Shown: positions 1-7,237, numbered from the stretch's first letter. The stretch is 10,690 nucleotides of DNA from an uncultured Clostridia bacterium (GCA_937889655.1 CALBZG010000106.1:1-10690); one strand, 5' to 3'. Numbers and translations: made by a program. The notes: a model not told the origin generated them from the letters alone.

Positions 1-58
1 GACTATCCGGTATGGAATAGATAAATCAGTTCTTGCGGGTATACAGTTTTAAACATTA

Positions 59-84
59 AGGGCCACTATATTAATAGTGGCCCT
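59..84 (-). terminator. Hairpin terminator of the polyamine operon
   Basis: Two perfect 11-base arms (59-69 and 74-84) flank a 4-base ATTA loop, starting 23 bases past the speB stop. Read on the minus strand the stem is followed by a T-rich but interrupted tract (TTAATGTTTAAAA), so it fits an intrinsic terminator with an imperfect U-run. On the plus strand no T-run follows, so it is probably one-directional. Confidence 0.75.
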
Positions 85-107
85 ATTGCATCTATACTTA
101 TGTCTGA

Positions 108-962
108 TTATTTTTTACTGTATGCCAGCAGCATTTCTCGAAGGATCTTGCAAGCTGCGGCTGTGGAGGCGCCTGAAGAGTCATACACCGGAGAAAGTTC
201 ATTGATGTCCATTCCCACGATATCAAGACGCATGACTTTATATGCGGCATTCAAAAGCTCCATAAAATTGGCGCCGCCGGCTTCCGGGGTCCCGGTGCCA
301 GGGAAAATCGAAGGATCAAGGACATCCAGATCCAGCGTGAAATAAACAGGTCGATCTTTTAGAGCTGCGATCGTTTCTTCCAGTCCTTCAAAGTTAAATT
401 TGTTCAAATTCGTATGCTCTTTGGCCCAGTTAAATTCTGAACGTTCGCCGCTTCTAATACCGAACTGAGAAATCCGGCCATCTCCCAAAAGATCCCATAC
501 CCTTCTCATGACCGTTGCATGCGAGAGTTTTTCCCCCAGGTATTCATCTCTCAAATCTGTATGGGCATCAAACTGGATCACGTGAAGATCCGGGTATTTT
601 TCGAATGCCTCCTCAACTGCTCCGAGGGTCACCAAATGTTCTCCGCCAATCATGCAGGGGAGCTTCCTGCTGTCCAATATTCTTTTTGTTGCACTCTTGA
701 TCATGGCAAGCGCTTTTATTGTATTGCCAAAAGGCAATTCCAGATCACCCCCGTCAAAAACTTTAACATCACCGATGTCCCGATCCAGATAAGGACTATA
801 TGTTTCAAGACCAAAGGATTCTGCCCGCATGGTTCTGGATGCGAATCTGGTTCCCGGCCGATAGGATGTTGTAGAATCAAAGGGAGCGCCAAAGATCACA
901 ATATCCGCGTCTTCAAACGAAGAGTCGCAACCTAAAAATGTCTCGACATTTTTATTCCACAT
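108..962 (-). CDS. speB: Agmatinase (ureohydrolase family)
   Basis: This 284-residue protein belongs to the arginase/agmatinase family, which hydrolyses agmatine to putrescine and urea with a dimanganese centre in the cytoplasm. The family's metal ligands are visible: GGEH with H109, FDAHTD with D132, H134 and D136, and DLDVLDP with D211 and D213, followed by the PGTGTPEAGG loop. The N-terminal RPGTRF segment (35-40) is also typical. The start at 962 (MWNKN) is preferred over an upstream in-frame ATG at 1007 because GAGGAG lies about 10 bases upstream and the family starts here; the gene then overlaps the speE stop by 11 bases, implying translational coupling. Formiminoglutamase or guanidinobutyrase would share these motifs, but the speA-speE neighbours favour agmatinase. 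Confidence 0.93.
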   Translation of the reverse strand: MWNKNVETFLGCDSSFEDADIVIFGAPFDSTTSYRPGTRFASRTMRAESFGLETYSPYLDRDIGDVKVFDGGDLELPFGNTIKALAMIKSATKRILDSRKLPCMIGGEHLVTLGAVEEAFEKYPDLHVIQFDAHTDLRDEYLGEKLSHATVMRRVWDLLGDGRISQFGIRSGERSEFNWAKEHTNLNKFNFEGLEETIAALKDRPVYFTLDLDVLDPSIFPGTGTPEAGGANFMELLNAAYKVMRLDIVGMDINELSPVYDSSGASTAAACKILREMLLAYSKK

Positions 963-1809
963 TTTCCAGCATCTCCTCAACATAGTTCGGCAGCGCAAAA
1001 GCTCCAAGATGAAGCTGTGTATTGTAGTACTTAGTTTTCATGCCCAGCGCATTCCACTTCGCGGAATCAAAATCTTCGAGTGGATGATACTTTTTCGAAG
1101 CAAAGCCAAACAGCCAATGGCCGGACGGATATGTCGGGATGTGGGCCTGATATACTTTGCAAACTGGGAAAATTTCATAAATGCTTTTATGGGCTCTTTG
1201 CATGGAGAAAGAATAACTTTCATAGAAAGGACATTCGTGCTGATTGACCAGGATGCCGTCCTCCTTCAAAGCATTGAAACAATTTCCGTAGAACTCCTTG
1301 GTGAACAAGCCTTCTCCAGGACCGAAAGGATCCGTGGAGTCCACGATGATCAGATCATACTTATTGCTGCAGGTGCGAATATATTTCAGCGCATCCTGGC
1401 AATTAATATGCACACGAGAGTCGTTGAAGCCGCAAGAGGTTATAGGCAAATACTGTTTACTGACTTCGATGACCATCTCGTCGATTTCCACCATATCGAT
1501 ATTTTCAACAGTTTGATATCTGGTAAGCTCTCTGGCTACGCCGCCATCACCGGCTCCTATGACTAATACTTCCTTTGCGCTGGGATGAACGGCCATTGGG
1601 ACGTGGACGATCATTTCGTGATAGATGAATTCATCTTTCTCTGTCAGCATCATCAATCCGTCTATTGTCAGGAATCTGCCAAATTCTTCAGAATCAAATA
1701 CATCGATCTGCTGATACTCGCTTTTACAGCTGAACAGCTGTTGCCTTACCTTAATCGAAAAGTTGACTTTTTCAGTGTGCTTTTCCGTGTACCATAATTC
1801 CAGTTCCAT
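952..1809 (-). CDS. speE: Spermidine synthase (polyamine aminopropyltransferase)
   Basis: This 285-residue cytoplasmic enzyme transfers an aminopropyl group from decarboxylated S-adenosylmethionine to putrescine, giving spermidine and methylthioadenosine. Visible family signatures are YHEM (63-66), the nucleotide-binding GAGDGG (85-90), VEID with E108, QDA with D139, and the catalytic DSTDPFGPGEGLF loop (157-169, D157 and D160). YPSGHW near 227-232 closes the domain. Length is close to the usual 275-290. AGGAGGG stands just before the ATG at 1809. It lies 38 bases after speA; a small inverted repeat (CTGCC/GGCAG, 1823-1842) sits in that gap and may stabilise an mRNA end. Substrate choice (putrescine against cadaverine or agmatine) cannot be read from sequence; the context supports putrescine. 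Confidence 0.95.
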   Translation of the reverse strand: MELELWYTEKHTEKVNFSIKVRQQLFSCKSEYQQIDVFDSEEFGRFLTIDGLMMLTEKDEFIYHEMIVHVPMAVHPSAKEVLVIGAGDGGVARELTRYQTVENIDMVEIDEMVIEVSKQYLPITSCGFNDSRVHINCQDALKYIRTCSNKYDLIIVDSTDPFGPGEGLFTKEFYGNCFNALKEDGILVNQHECPFYESYSFSMQRAHKSIYEIFPVCKVYQAHIPTYPSGHWLFGFASKKYHPLEDFDSAKWNALGMKTKYYNTQLHLGAFALPNYVEEMLENVE

Positions 1810-1847
1810 ATTACCCTCCTGTCTGCCGTTAAGTGAAGGCAGTATAA

Positions 1848-3299
1848 CTATTTAGAAGTCATGACGTTCAGATGTTCGATCTTAATATCTTCCGGGCCAG
1901 TCATGAATAAGCCCTTCTCTTTTCCATAACGGATATATTCCAGTATTTCCTGAGTGATGATCTCACCCGGCGCCAGGATAGGGATCCCGGGCGGGTAGCA
2001 CATGACAAATTCGCTGCAAACATGCCCGGCGCTTTCCATGATGGGCAGGGATTTTTTGTTCCCGTAAAAAGCCGCCTTCGGTGTTGCCACGACCTGCGGG
2101 TTGATATACTCGTTTTCAAGCATCCCCTTGGTGCTCTTCTTGAAGCGGCGACGGATCTCCGCCAGGGCGCTTACCAGCCGTTCGATATCCCGTTCGCGAT
2201 CGCCAACGGAAATATACGCCAGGATGTTACCTATATCACCGAATTCGATTTGAATATTATATTCGTCCCGAAGCAAATCGTACACTTCAATTCCGGCAAG
2301 ACCGACATGCAGAGTATTGACTGACAGCTTGGTTACATCAAAATCGTAAACGGAATCCCCATTTCTCAGTTCCTGGCTGTAGGCGTAATAATCACCTATT
2401 TTATTGATCTCTTCCCTTGCATAATTTGCAAGATTTTTTACTTTGTTGAAAATTTCCTTTCCGTTCAGTGCCAGATTTCTTCTGGAAATATCCAGACTGG
2501 AAAGCAGAAGATAGCTTCCGCTGGTGGTCTGAGTCAGATTGATGATCTGCCTTACGTAATCAGCATTTACTTTACCCCCAACCAGCAAAAATGAACTTTG
2601 GGTCAGACTACCGCCGGATTTATGCATACTGACGGCAGCCATGTCGGCGCCGGCAGCCATGCCGGATATCGGCAGTTCATCATCAAAATAGAAATGGGTC
2701 CCGTGAGCCTCATCCGCCAGCACCAGCATGCCATGTTCGTGGGCCAAATCAGTGATGCCTTTGATATTCGAGCAAATCCCGTAATACGTCGGGTTATTGA
2801 CTAGTATCGCTTTGGCGTCGGGATTTTCCCGGATCACCTTTTCGAGTTCCGTCAGTGACATCCCCAATGAAATGCCCAGTCTCTTGTTGACGTCCGGGTT
2901 GACATAAACCGGAACAGCTCCGCTTAAGATCAGAGCGTTGATGGCGCTCCTATGAACGTTGCGGGGCATGATGATTTTCTCGCCTTCTTTGCAAGAGGAA
3001 AGAACCATGCTCTGCACTGCGGAAGTGGTCCCGCCAACCATGAAAAAAGCATGGGCTGCGCCAAAGCAGTCGGCGGCCAATTCTTCCGCCTCTTTTATGA
3101 CAGATACCGGGTGGCAGAGATTGTCCAGCAGCTTCATGGAATTGACATCCACCGACATGCATTTTTCGCCGAGAAATGCAGTAAGCAGCGGGTCCGCCTT
3201 TCCTCGTTTATGTCCGGGCACGTCAAAAGGAACGATCCGCTCGCTCTTTAATTTGTTCAGCGCCTCATATATAGGCATTTTTGTTTGATCCAGCTTCAT
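1848..3299 (-). CDS. speA: Arginine decarboxylase, Orn/Lys/Arg decarboxylase major-domain family
   Basis: This 483-residue PLP enzyme is of the short fold-type-I Orn/Lys/Arg decarboxylase kind known from Bacillus and other Firmicutes. The N-terminal FDVPGHKRG (25-33) is a family hallmark; DEAHGTH (196-202) carries the PLP-contacting Asp196 and His199, and SMHKSGG (224-230) supplies Lys227 for the internal aldimine. A C-terminal domain with YPPGIPILAPGE (435-446) is intact. A GAGGA site precedes the start by a few bases. The family includes lysine and ornithine decarboxylases that look alike; the directly downstream speE and agmatinase speB make arginine the best guess, giving agmatine as product. 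It probably has its own promoter between it and the upstream rnk-like gene. Confidence 0.88.
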   Translation of the reverse strand: MKLDQTKMPIYEALNKLKSERIVPFDVPGHKRGKADPLLTAFLGEKCMSVDVNSMKLLDNLCHPVSVIKEAEELAADCFGAAHAFFMVGGTTSAVQSMVLSSCKEGEKIIMPRNVHRSAINALILSGAVPVYVNPDVNKRLGISLGMSLTELEKVIRENPDAKAILVNNPTYYGICSNIKGITDLAHEHGMLVLADEAHGTHFYFDDELPISGMAAGADMAAVSMHKSGGSLTQSSFLLVGGKVNADYVRQIINLTQTTSGSYLLLSSLDISRRNLALNGKEIFNKVKNLANYAREEINKIGDYYAYSQELRNGDSVYDFDVTKLSVNTLHVGLAGIEVYDLLRDEYNIQIEFGDIGNILAYISVGDRERDIERLVSALAEIRRRFKKSTKGMLENEYINPQVVATPKAAFYGNKKSLPIMESAGHVCSEFVMCYPPGIPILAPGEIITQEILEYIRYGKEKGLFMTGPEDIKIEHLNVMTSK

Positions 3300-3346
3300 T
3301 TATTTCCTCAATTAAATATTTTGACCATTATTTCGCTGATGCAGAA

Positions 3347-3375
3347 ATTTTACTATGCATCTACCAAGAAAACAA
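3347..3375 (-). promoter_or_regulatory. Candidate promoter for speA-speE-speB
   Basis: Read on the minus strand, TTGTTT (3370-3375) is separated by 17 bases from TAAAAT (3347-3352), a good sigma-A-type spacing, about 48 bases before the speA start. It lies in the 78-base gap after the rnk-like gene, whose 3' end shows no terminator hairpin, so read-through from the upstream promoter is also possible. Confidence 0.5.
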
Positions 3376-3377
3376 TG

Positions 3378-3794
3378 CTAAAGTTCAAAATTGCCTGCTG
3401 CCTCCGGCTGATACATGACTTTTTTTATTTTAAGCCTGGCCACACCAGTAGGAATACTCCAATTTATTTCGTCTCCTTCCCGATACCCGAGTATAGCGGT
3501 ACCGACCGGAGCTATTATTGAGATTCGATTCTCGAGGAAATCAGCGTATTCAGGATAAACCAGTCTATAGGTCGTTTCCTCTCCTGAATCCATATCTTCC
3601 AGCACAAACTGCGAATTCATCGTGATAATATCCGATGGGATATCCTCTGCCTTGGCAATTACGGCACGATTCAGTTCCTGCTCAAGATCCCTCAATTCGA
3701 GAGGGTCAACAGTCTTGCCGAATTCACGTTCTTCGGCAATAAGCTTTCTCAATCGTTCATAATCTTTCGCCGTTACAATAATATCGCGTTCCAT
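3378..3794 (-). CDS. rnk: Rnk-type nucleoside diphosphate kinase regulator (GreA/GreB C-terminal domain family)
   Basis: This 138-residue protein has the build of Rnk: a short N-terminal helical segment (about 1-45) and a GreA/GreB-like FKBP-fold C-terminal domain (about 50-138). From memory, the stretches VTMNS/ITMNS, LVYPE, APVGTAILGYREGD and the ending YQPEAAGNFEL match the E. coli Rnk pattern closely. Rnk proteins bind RNA polymerase near the secondary channel and compete with Gre factors, but lack the long coiled coil needed for cleavage stimulation. The start at 3794 is chosen because GGGAGG lies upstream; an in-frame ATG at 3818 has no ribosome site. It is the first gene of the leftward transcription unit with speA, but a functional link to polyamines is inference only. 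Confidence 0.85.
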   Translation of the reverse strand: MERDIIVTAKDYERLRKLIAEEREFGKTVDPLELRDLEQELNRAVIAKAEDIPSDIITMNSQFVLEDMDSGEETTYRLVYPEYADFLENRISIIAPVGTAILGYREGDEINWSIPTGVARLKIKKVMYQPEAAGNFEL

Positions 3795-3829
3795 GGTTAC
3801 CCTGTCCTCCCTTTTCATTATAAATAAAT

Positions 3830-3849
3830 GAAAGCCCTTATGGACTTTC
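3830..3849 (-). other. Hairpin at the 5' end of the rnk transcript
   Basis: GAAAGTCC and GGGCTTTC (minus-strand sense) can pair over 8 positions with one G-U and a 4-base ATAA loop. It sits directly downstream of the predicted rnk transcription start and is followed by an A/T-rich tract. It could be a 5' stabilising stem or a weak attenuator; the sequence does not decide. Confidence 0.4.
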
Positions 3850-3857
3850 TACATCTC

Positions 3858-3886
3858 AGTATAATGGATATTTCTATTTATGTAAA
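3858..3886 (-). promoter_or_regulatory. Promoter of rnk (leftward)
   Basis: Minus-strand TTTACA (3881-3886) and TATACT (3858-3863) are 17 bases apart, a near-consensus sigma-A promoter. Transcription would start near 3851, about 57 bases before the rnk ATG. Confidence 0.65.
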
Positions 3887-3927
3887 CCATTGGATGTCTT
3901 TTGTGCATAGAACGCAAAGACGTATGA

Positions 3928-3948
3928 ATCTGTGATGTAATCACAGAT
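3928..3948. promoter_or_regulatory. CRP/FNR-like palindromic operator
   Basis: Two perfect 9-base arms, ATCTGTGAT and ATCACAGAT, flank GTA. The core TGTGA-N5-TCACA resembles CRP/FNR-superfamily sites, though classical CRP sites have 6 central bases. The octamer TATGAATC is repeated directly on both sides (3923-3930 and 3948-3955). There is no T-run, so it is not a terminator. It lies between two divergent promoters, about 84 bases upstream of the Fe-S protein gene. Confidence 0.55.
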
Positions 3949-3966
3949 ATGAATCCGACAAAGTGC

Positions 3967-3972
3967 TATATT
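3967..3972 (+). promoter_or_regulatory. Candidate -10 box for the Fe-S protein gene
   Basis: TATATT has no good -35 hexamer at 16-18 bases upstream; that place is filled by the right arm of the palindrome. A start near 3979 would put the palindrome centre (3938) at about -41, the position used by class II CRP/FNR activators. An alternative weak promoter starting from TTGAAG (3980-3985) cannot be excluded. Confidence 0.35.
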
Positions 3973-4031
3973 TGCATCATTGAAGCAGCTAGAAGATAAA
4001 ACAAAATATAAAGAGCAGAGGTGCAGATGCT

Positions 4032-4283
4032 ATGATCGGTAACTTAATCAACATTTTTCAAAATCGGGGTAATGATCCGGTAATCAAGGAAGACAGTTTA
4101 TTGATGGTGAATAAAAAAAGATGCCCGCAAAACCATGCTTGCCCGGCCGTCAGGGTTTGCCCCGTGGGTGCATTATCTCAGAAAGGTCACGCTGCGCCGG
4201 CAGTGAATATGGATAAGTGCATCAAATGCGGCAAGTGCGTCAAATACTGCCCGATGAGAGCACTGACCCTGGAGGCAAAATAA
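4032..4283 (+). CDS. Small 4Fe-4S ferredoxin-like protein with an atypical first cysteine motif
   Basis: The protein has 83 residues. Its C-terminal half holds a standard CIKCGKCVKYCP motif (C63, C66, C69, C73), which binds a 4Fe-4S cluster together with, or in place of, a second site. The first motif is unusual: C31-x5-C37-x5-C43-P instead of CxxCxxCxxxCP, so only seven cysteines are present. Whether one or two clusters form cannot be told. The N-terminal 24 residues are not part of the ferredoxin fold; an alternative start exists at 4104 (M25), but GAGGTG eight bases before the ATG at 4032 supports the longer form. It stands alone between a palindromic control site and a terminator, so it is probably a monocistronic electron carrier or Fe-S accessory protein. 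Partner unknown. Confidence 0.75.
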   Translation: MIGNLINIFQNRGNDPVIKEDSLLMVNKKRCPQNHACPAVRVCPVGALSQKGHAAPAVNMDKCIKCGKCVKYCPMRALTLEAK

Positions 4284-4328
4284 AAAGCAAAATGCTCTCT
4301 GCCTGACCATAAGGAAATGTAAAACAAG

Positions 4329-4372
4329 AAAGTGCTATGAATGATCGATATCGATCAGTCATAGCACTTTTT
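4329..4372 (+). terminator. Long-stem intrinsic terminator after the Fe-S gene
   Basis: Arms 4329-4348 and 4351-4370 pair at 19 of 20 positions around a 2-base loop; a run of five T (4368-4372) follows. The inner part is the palindrome GATCGATATCGATC. It lies 45 bases after the Fe-S gene stop. On the minus strand only a weak T tract follows, so one-directional function is more likely. Confidence 0.8.
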
Positions 4373-4421
4373 GGGAATAACGTGTTTCGCATCGGATGAA
4401 GCCAACAAATCAAGGCCTTCG

Positions 4422-4474
4422 CTGAATTTTCTTCCATAATTGGGGTATACTCTCCAGTAAATCATCTGTATACT
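4422..4474 (+). promoter_or_regulatory. Candidate promoter region for the phosphatidyltransferase operon
   Basis: Two TATACT boxes occur at 4446-4451 and 4469-4474. The first has CTGAAT (4422-4427) at an 18-base spacing; the second has no clear -35. The start of the downstream gene is 49-71 bases further. The remainder of the 239-base gap 4284-4522 shows only the terminator hairpin and no further gene. Confidence 0.35.
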
Positions 4475-4522
4475 ATTAAAAAGCTATTATCGAATATCTG
4501 ATAAAACAACAAGGGGGGTTCT

Positions 4523-5059
4523 ATGAAATATTTGCCCAATGCCATTACCATTTTACGCTTGTTTCTGATCCCGGTTTTTATATGGCTGTTCTTTTCAGAG
4601 ATGGAACACAATTATGTCTGGGCTTTGGTCGTCTATCTTTTTGCAGGGGGCACCGATCTGCTGGACGGTTATCTGGCAAGGAAATACGATGTTGTCTCCG
4701 TAGTGGGGATCGTCCTGGATCCACTGGCTGACAAACTCATGCTTTTGACAGCCCTGGCCTGCCTGATGCTTGCGGGGATACTTCCTGTCTGGGCGTTGAC
4801 GATCATGCTCATCATTGAAGGTTTTCAGATAATATCCGGAATCATCCTATATTTTCACCCAAGGCAGGACGTGATCCCGGCCAACAAATTCGGAAAAGCG
4901 GCAACCGTACTGTTTTCGCTGTCAGTGTCTCTTATGATGCTGGCTCCGGATTTTACCGCTACGCATATCCTTTTGATCCTTGCAATTCTCAGCAAGGCAA
5001 TATCTTTCGTTTCCTATGGGATCCATTTCTTCAAGAGACAAAATAGGACAGAGGCCTAA
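4523..5059 (+). CDS. CDP-alcohol phosphatidyltransferase (PgsA-like)
   Basis: This 178-residue integral membrane enzyme carries the CDP-alcohol phosphotransferase signature D-x2-DG-x2-AR-x8-G-x3-D-x3-D: D45, D48-G49, A52-R53, G62, D66 and D70 (TDLLDGYLAR through LDPLADK). Hydrophobic stretches near 8-25, 31-43, 72-86, 88-110, 127-140 and 147-168 fit the usual six helices. The family condenses CDP-diacylglycerol with an alcohol such as glycerol 3-phosphate, giving a phospholipid head group. Length fits PgsA, but the Arg-Glu motif I expect in the fourth helix of true PgsA is replaced here by IIEGFQIISG and the third region reads NKFGKAAT, so a PgsA paralogue or cardiolipin-synthase-like role remains open; I give no symbol. 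A six-G ribosome site precedes the ATG. Confidence 0.85.
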   Translation: MKYLPNAITILRLFLIPVFIWLFFSEMEHNYVWALVVYLFAGGTDLLDGYLARKYDVVSVVGIVLDPLADKLMLLTALACLMLAGILPVWALTIMLIIEGFQIISGIILYFHPRQDVIPANKFGKAATVLFSLSVSLMMLAPDFTATHILLILAILSKAISFVSYGIHFFKRQNRTEA

Positions 5060-5063
5060 GCCC

Positions 5064-7124
5064 ATGGATAAAACAAAGCGAAAGCCCAACCACTTGATCA
5101 ATGAAAAGAGCCCGTACCTTCTTCAGCACGCCTATAATCCAGTGGACTGGCATCCCTGGGGAGAAGAGGCGTTCATCAAAGCACGGGATGAAGACAAACC
5201 TGTTTTTTTGAGTATCGGCTATTCGACCTGTCACTGGTGCCATGTCATGGAAAAGGAAAGCTTCGAGGACGATGAAGTGGCAGAGGCCTTGAACAGGGAT
5301 TTTATCGCTATCAAAGTAGACCGCGAAGAAAGACCGGATATCGATCATATCTATATGACAGCCTGCCAGGTATTGACCGGCAGAGGCGGCTGGCCACTCA
5401 GCATCTTGATGACACCGGATAAAAAGCCCTTCTTTGCAGGCACTTATTTCCCGAAACATAACCGGATGGGTGTGCAGGGCCTGATGCCTCTTCTGGAATT
5501 CATGGTAAAAGCATGGCGAGGCAACAGGGATGCCCTGTTGCGTTCAGGTGGCAAGATCATAGAAGCTTTAGAAAAGTTTGAAAGCGTCCAAATGAAGGAA
5601 TTGAAACCGGATATACTTCACAAAGCTTTTTCCGGGTTTGCCTCGGACTTTGACAGCATTTACGGGGGATTCGGCAACGCTCCCAAATTCCCTTCACCGC
5701 AAAACATATTCTTCCTGCTGCGCTACTTTCATCATACAAAAGACAACAAAGCATTGGAAATGGTGGAAAAGACTCTGGAATCCATGCACCATGGAGGCAT
5801 GTATGACCACATCGGATTCGGATTCAGCCGCTATTCCACCGACAGAAAGTGGCTCGCTCCGCATTTTGAGAAAATGCTGTATGATAATGCATTGTTGGCA
5901 ATTGCTTATCTGGAAACGTATCTGTCTACGAAAAAGCCATATTACGCGGAAATTGCTCAGCAGATATTCAGTTATGTTCTCAGAGATATGACTTCAGAGG
6001 AAGGGGCCTTCTATTCGGCAGAGGATGCCGACTCGGAAGGAATAGAGGGGAAATACTATGTCTGGACTGTTCCGGAAGTGCTCCAAGTCCTTGGTGATGC
6101 AGAAGGTAAGAGGTTTTGCACTCTTTTTGATATAACCGATAAAGGTAATTTCGAAGGGAAGAATATACCCAATTTGCTGAAAGCTTTAGAACTGCTAGCA
6201 TCTCTTGACTCAGCCGGCTTAGAAAAAGTCAAGCAAAGCCGGGAAAAGCTTTTGAGTGAAAGGGAGAAGAGGGTACGGCCCGGTAAGGATGACAAAATCC
6301 TGACTTCCTGGAATGGATTGATGATCGCAGCTATGGCCATCGGCGGAAGGATCATCAATGATCCCGCGTATACTATGATTGCTGAAAAAGCGGCTGCTTT
6401 CATTTTTTCCAAGCTTATCCGGGAAGACGGAAGGCTTTTGGCCAGATACCGGCAGGGAGAGTCCGCCTATCCGGGTTATCTGGATGATTATGCGTTTCTG
6501 ATATGGGGCCTGATCGAGTTGTACGAAACAACTTATAAACCGCAATATTTACAAAAGGCATTGGATCTGAACGGTGACCTCATCAAATATGTCTGGGATC
6601 AGGAGAACGGGGGTTTCTTTATGTACGGCTCTGATGGCGAGCAGCTGATCACCAGACCTAAGGCTATATATGACGGGGCGACGCCTTCCGGGAATTCCGT
6701 GGCAGCATTGAATATGCTGCGTCTTGCACGGCTTTCAGGCAAGCATGAACTGGAAGAGATGTCTTACAGCCTGATCAATGCTTTCGGTGGCAGCGTTCAT
6801 AGTTATCCCCAAGGCCACGCCCATTTGTTGACTGCTCTTCTGTTTATGGAAGACGGAGGCAAAGAGGTGATCCTTGTTGAGACAGAGGATGATAAAGAAG
6901 GGGCGCTAAAAATGATTAAGATCCTGAACAGTGATTTTCGACCGTTTGTTACTTCGCTGCTTTATGATAGCGCCAATAAAGAAATCCTCAAAGTTGTACC
7001 TTTAATCAACAGTTATGCTCCTGTTGAAAGCAAGACTACTGCCTATATTTGCCGAAAATTTGCCTGCCAGTCTCCTGTGACGGTTCCGGACCTTTTCAGA
7101 CAGATGCTTGAGGATCAGAACTGA
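5064..7124 (+). CDS. YyaL/SSP411-type protein: thioredoxin-like DUF255 plus six-hairpin glycosidase-like domain
   Basis: The 686-residue protein matches the widespread YyaL (human SPATA20) family in length and layout. The N-terminal thioredoxin-like domain (about 5-165) holds PYLLQHAYNPVDWHPW, then STCHWCHVM with the C56/C59 pair, and a KVDREERPDID segment. The rest is an alpha/alpha-toroid like glycoside hydrolases, with GGMYDHIGFGFSRYS (244-258), PHFEKMLYDNA (266-276), DDKILTSWNGLM (409-420) and DGATPSGNS (537-545). No reaction is established for bacterial members, so no function is assigned. No signal peptide is seen; it should be cytoplasmic. It begins 4 bases after the phosphatidyltransferase stop, with AGAGG about 9 bases upstream, so the two genes form one unit. 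An upstream in-frame ATG at 4980 would overlap the previous gene and extend the family N-terminus, so it is not used. Confidence 0.92.
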   Translation: MDKTKRKPNHLINEKSPYLLQHAYNPVDWHPWGEEAFIKARDEDKPVFLSIGYSTCHWCHVMEKESFEDDEVAEALNRDFIAIKVDREERPDIDHIYMTACQVLTGRGGWPLSILMTPDKKPFFAGTYFPKHNRMGVQGLMPLLEFMVKAWRGNRDALLRSGGKIIEALEKFESVQMKELKPDILHKAFSGFASDFDSIYGGFGNAPKFPSPQNIFFLLRYFHHTKDNKALEMVEKTLESMHHGGMYDHIGFGFSRYSTDRKWLAPHFEKMLYDNALLAIAYLETYLSTKKPYYAEIAQQIFSYVLRDMTSEEGAFYSAEDADSEGIEGKYYVWTVPEVLQVLGDAEGKRFCTLFDITDKGNFEGKNIPNLLKALELLASLDSAGLEKVKQSREKLLSEREKRVRPGKDDKILTSWNGLMIAAMAIGGRIINDPAYTMIAEKAAAFIFSKLIREDGRLLARYRQGESAYPGYLDDYAFLIWGLIELYETTYKPQYLQKALDLNGDLIKYVWDQENGGFFMYGSDGEQLITRPKAIYDGATPSGNSVAALNMLRLARLSGKHELEEMSYSLINAFGGSVHSYPQGHAHLLTALLFMEDGGKEVILVETEDDKEGALKMIKILNSDFRPFVTSLLYDSANKEILKVVPLINSYAPVESKTTAYICRKFACQSPVTVPDLFRQMLEDQN

Positions 7125-7150
7125 TGGACAAACGCTCCGAATAATAACCC

Positions 7151-7200
7151 AAATGCCTTGGATTTGCTGACCCATGTGAATTCAGGGCATTTTTATTTTT
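7151..7200 (+). terminator. Intrinsic terminator after the YyaL-type gene
   Basis: Bases 7151-7166 pair with 7177-7192 over 16 positions, including four G-U pairs, around a 10-base loop, and a T-rich run (TTTTATTTTTT) follows. It starts 26 bases after the stop codon and ends just before the arsR promoter, insulating the two operons. Confidence 0.85.
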
Positions 7201-7204
7201 TGCG

Positions 7205-7233
7205 TTGACGAAAAGGGGAGCAGGGTGTAATAT
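7205..7233 (+). promoter_or_regulatory. Promoter of the metalloid resistance operon
   Basis: TTGACG (7205-7210) and TAATAT (7228-7233) are exactly 17 bases apart, a near-consensus sigma-A promoter. Transcription should start near 7240, about 40 bases before the arsR ATG. Confidence 0.8.
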
Positions 7234-7237
7234 AAGT

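Noticed and set aside
519..935. 138-codon plus-strand reading frame across speB
   Set aside because: It lies fully antisense to a clear agmatinase, has no ribosome site and no recognisable motif; a shadow of the real gene.
1009..1566. 185-codon plus-strand reading frame across speE
   Set aside because: Antisense to a gene with all spermidine synthase motifs; no ribosome site or family features.
1823..1842. Hairpin between speA and speE as a terminator
   Set aside because: Only five base pairs and no T-run; at most a minor intercistronic stem.
3928..3948. Palindrome as a terminator for either flanking gene
   Set aside because: No T-run on either side, and both flanking genes point away from it.
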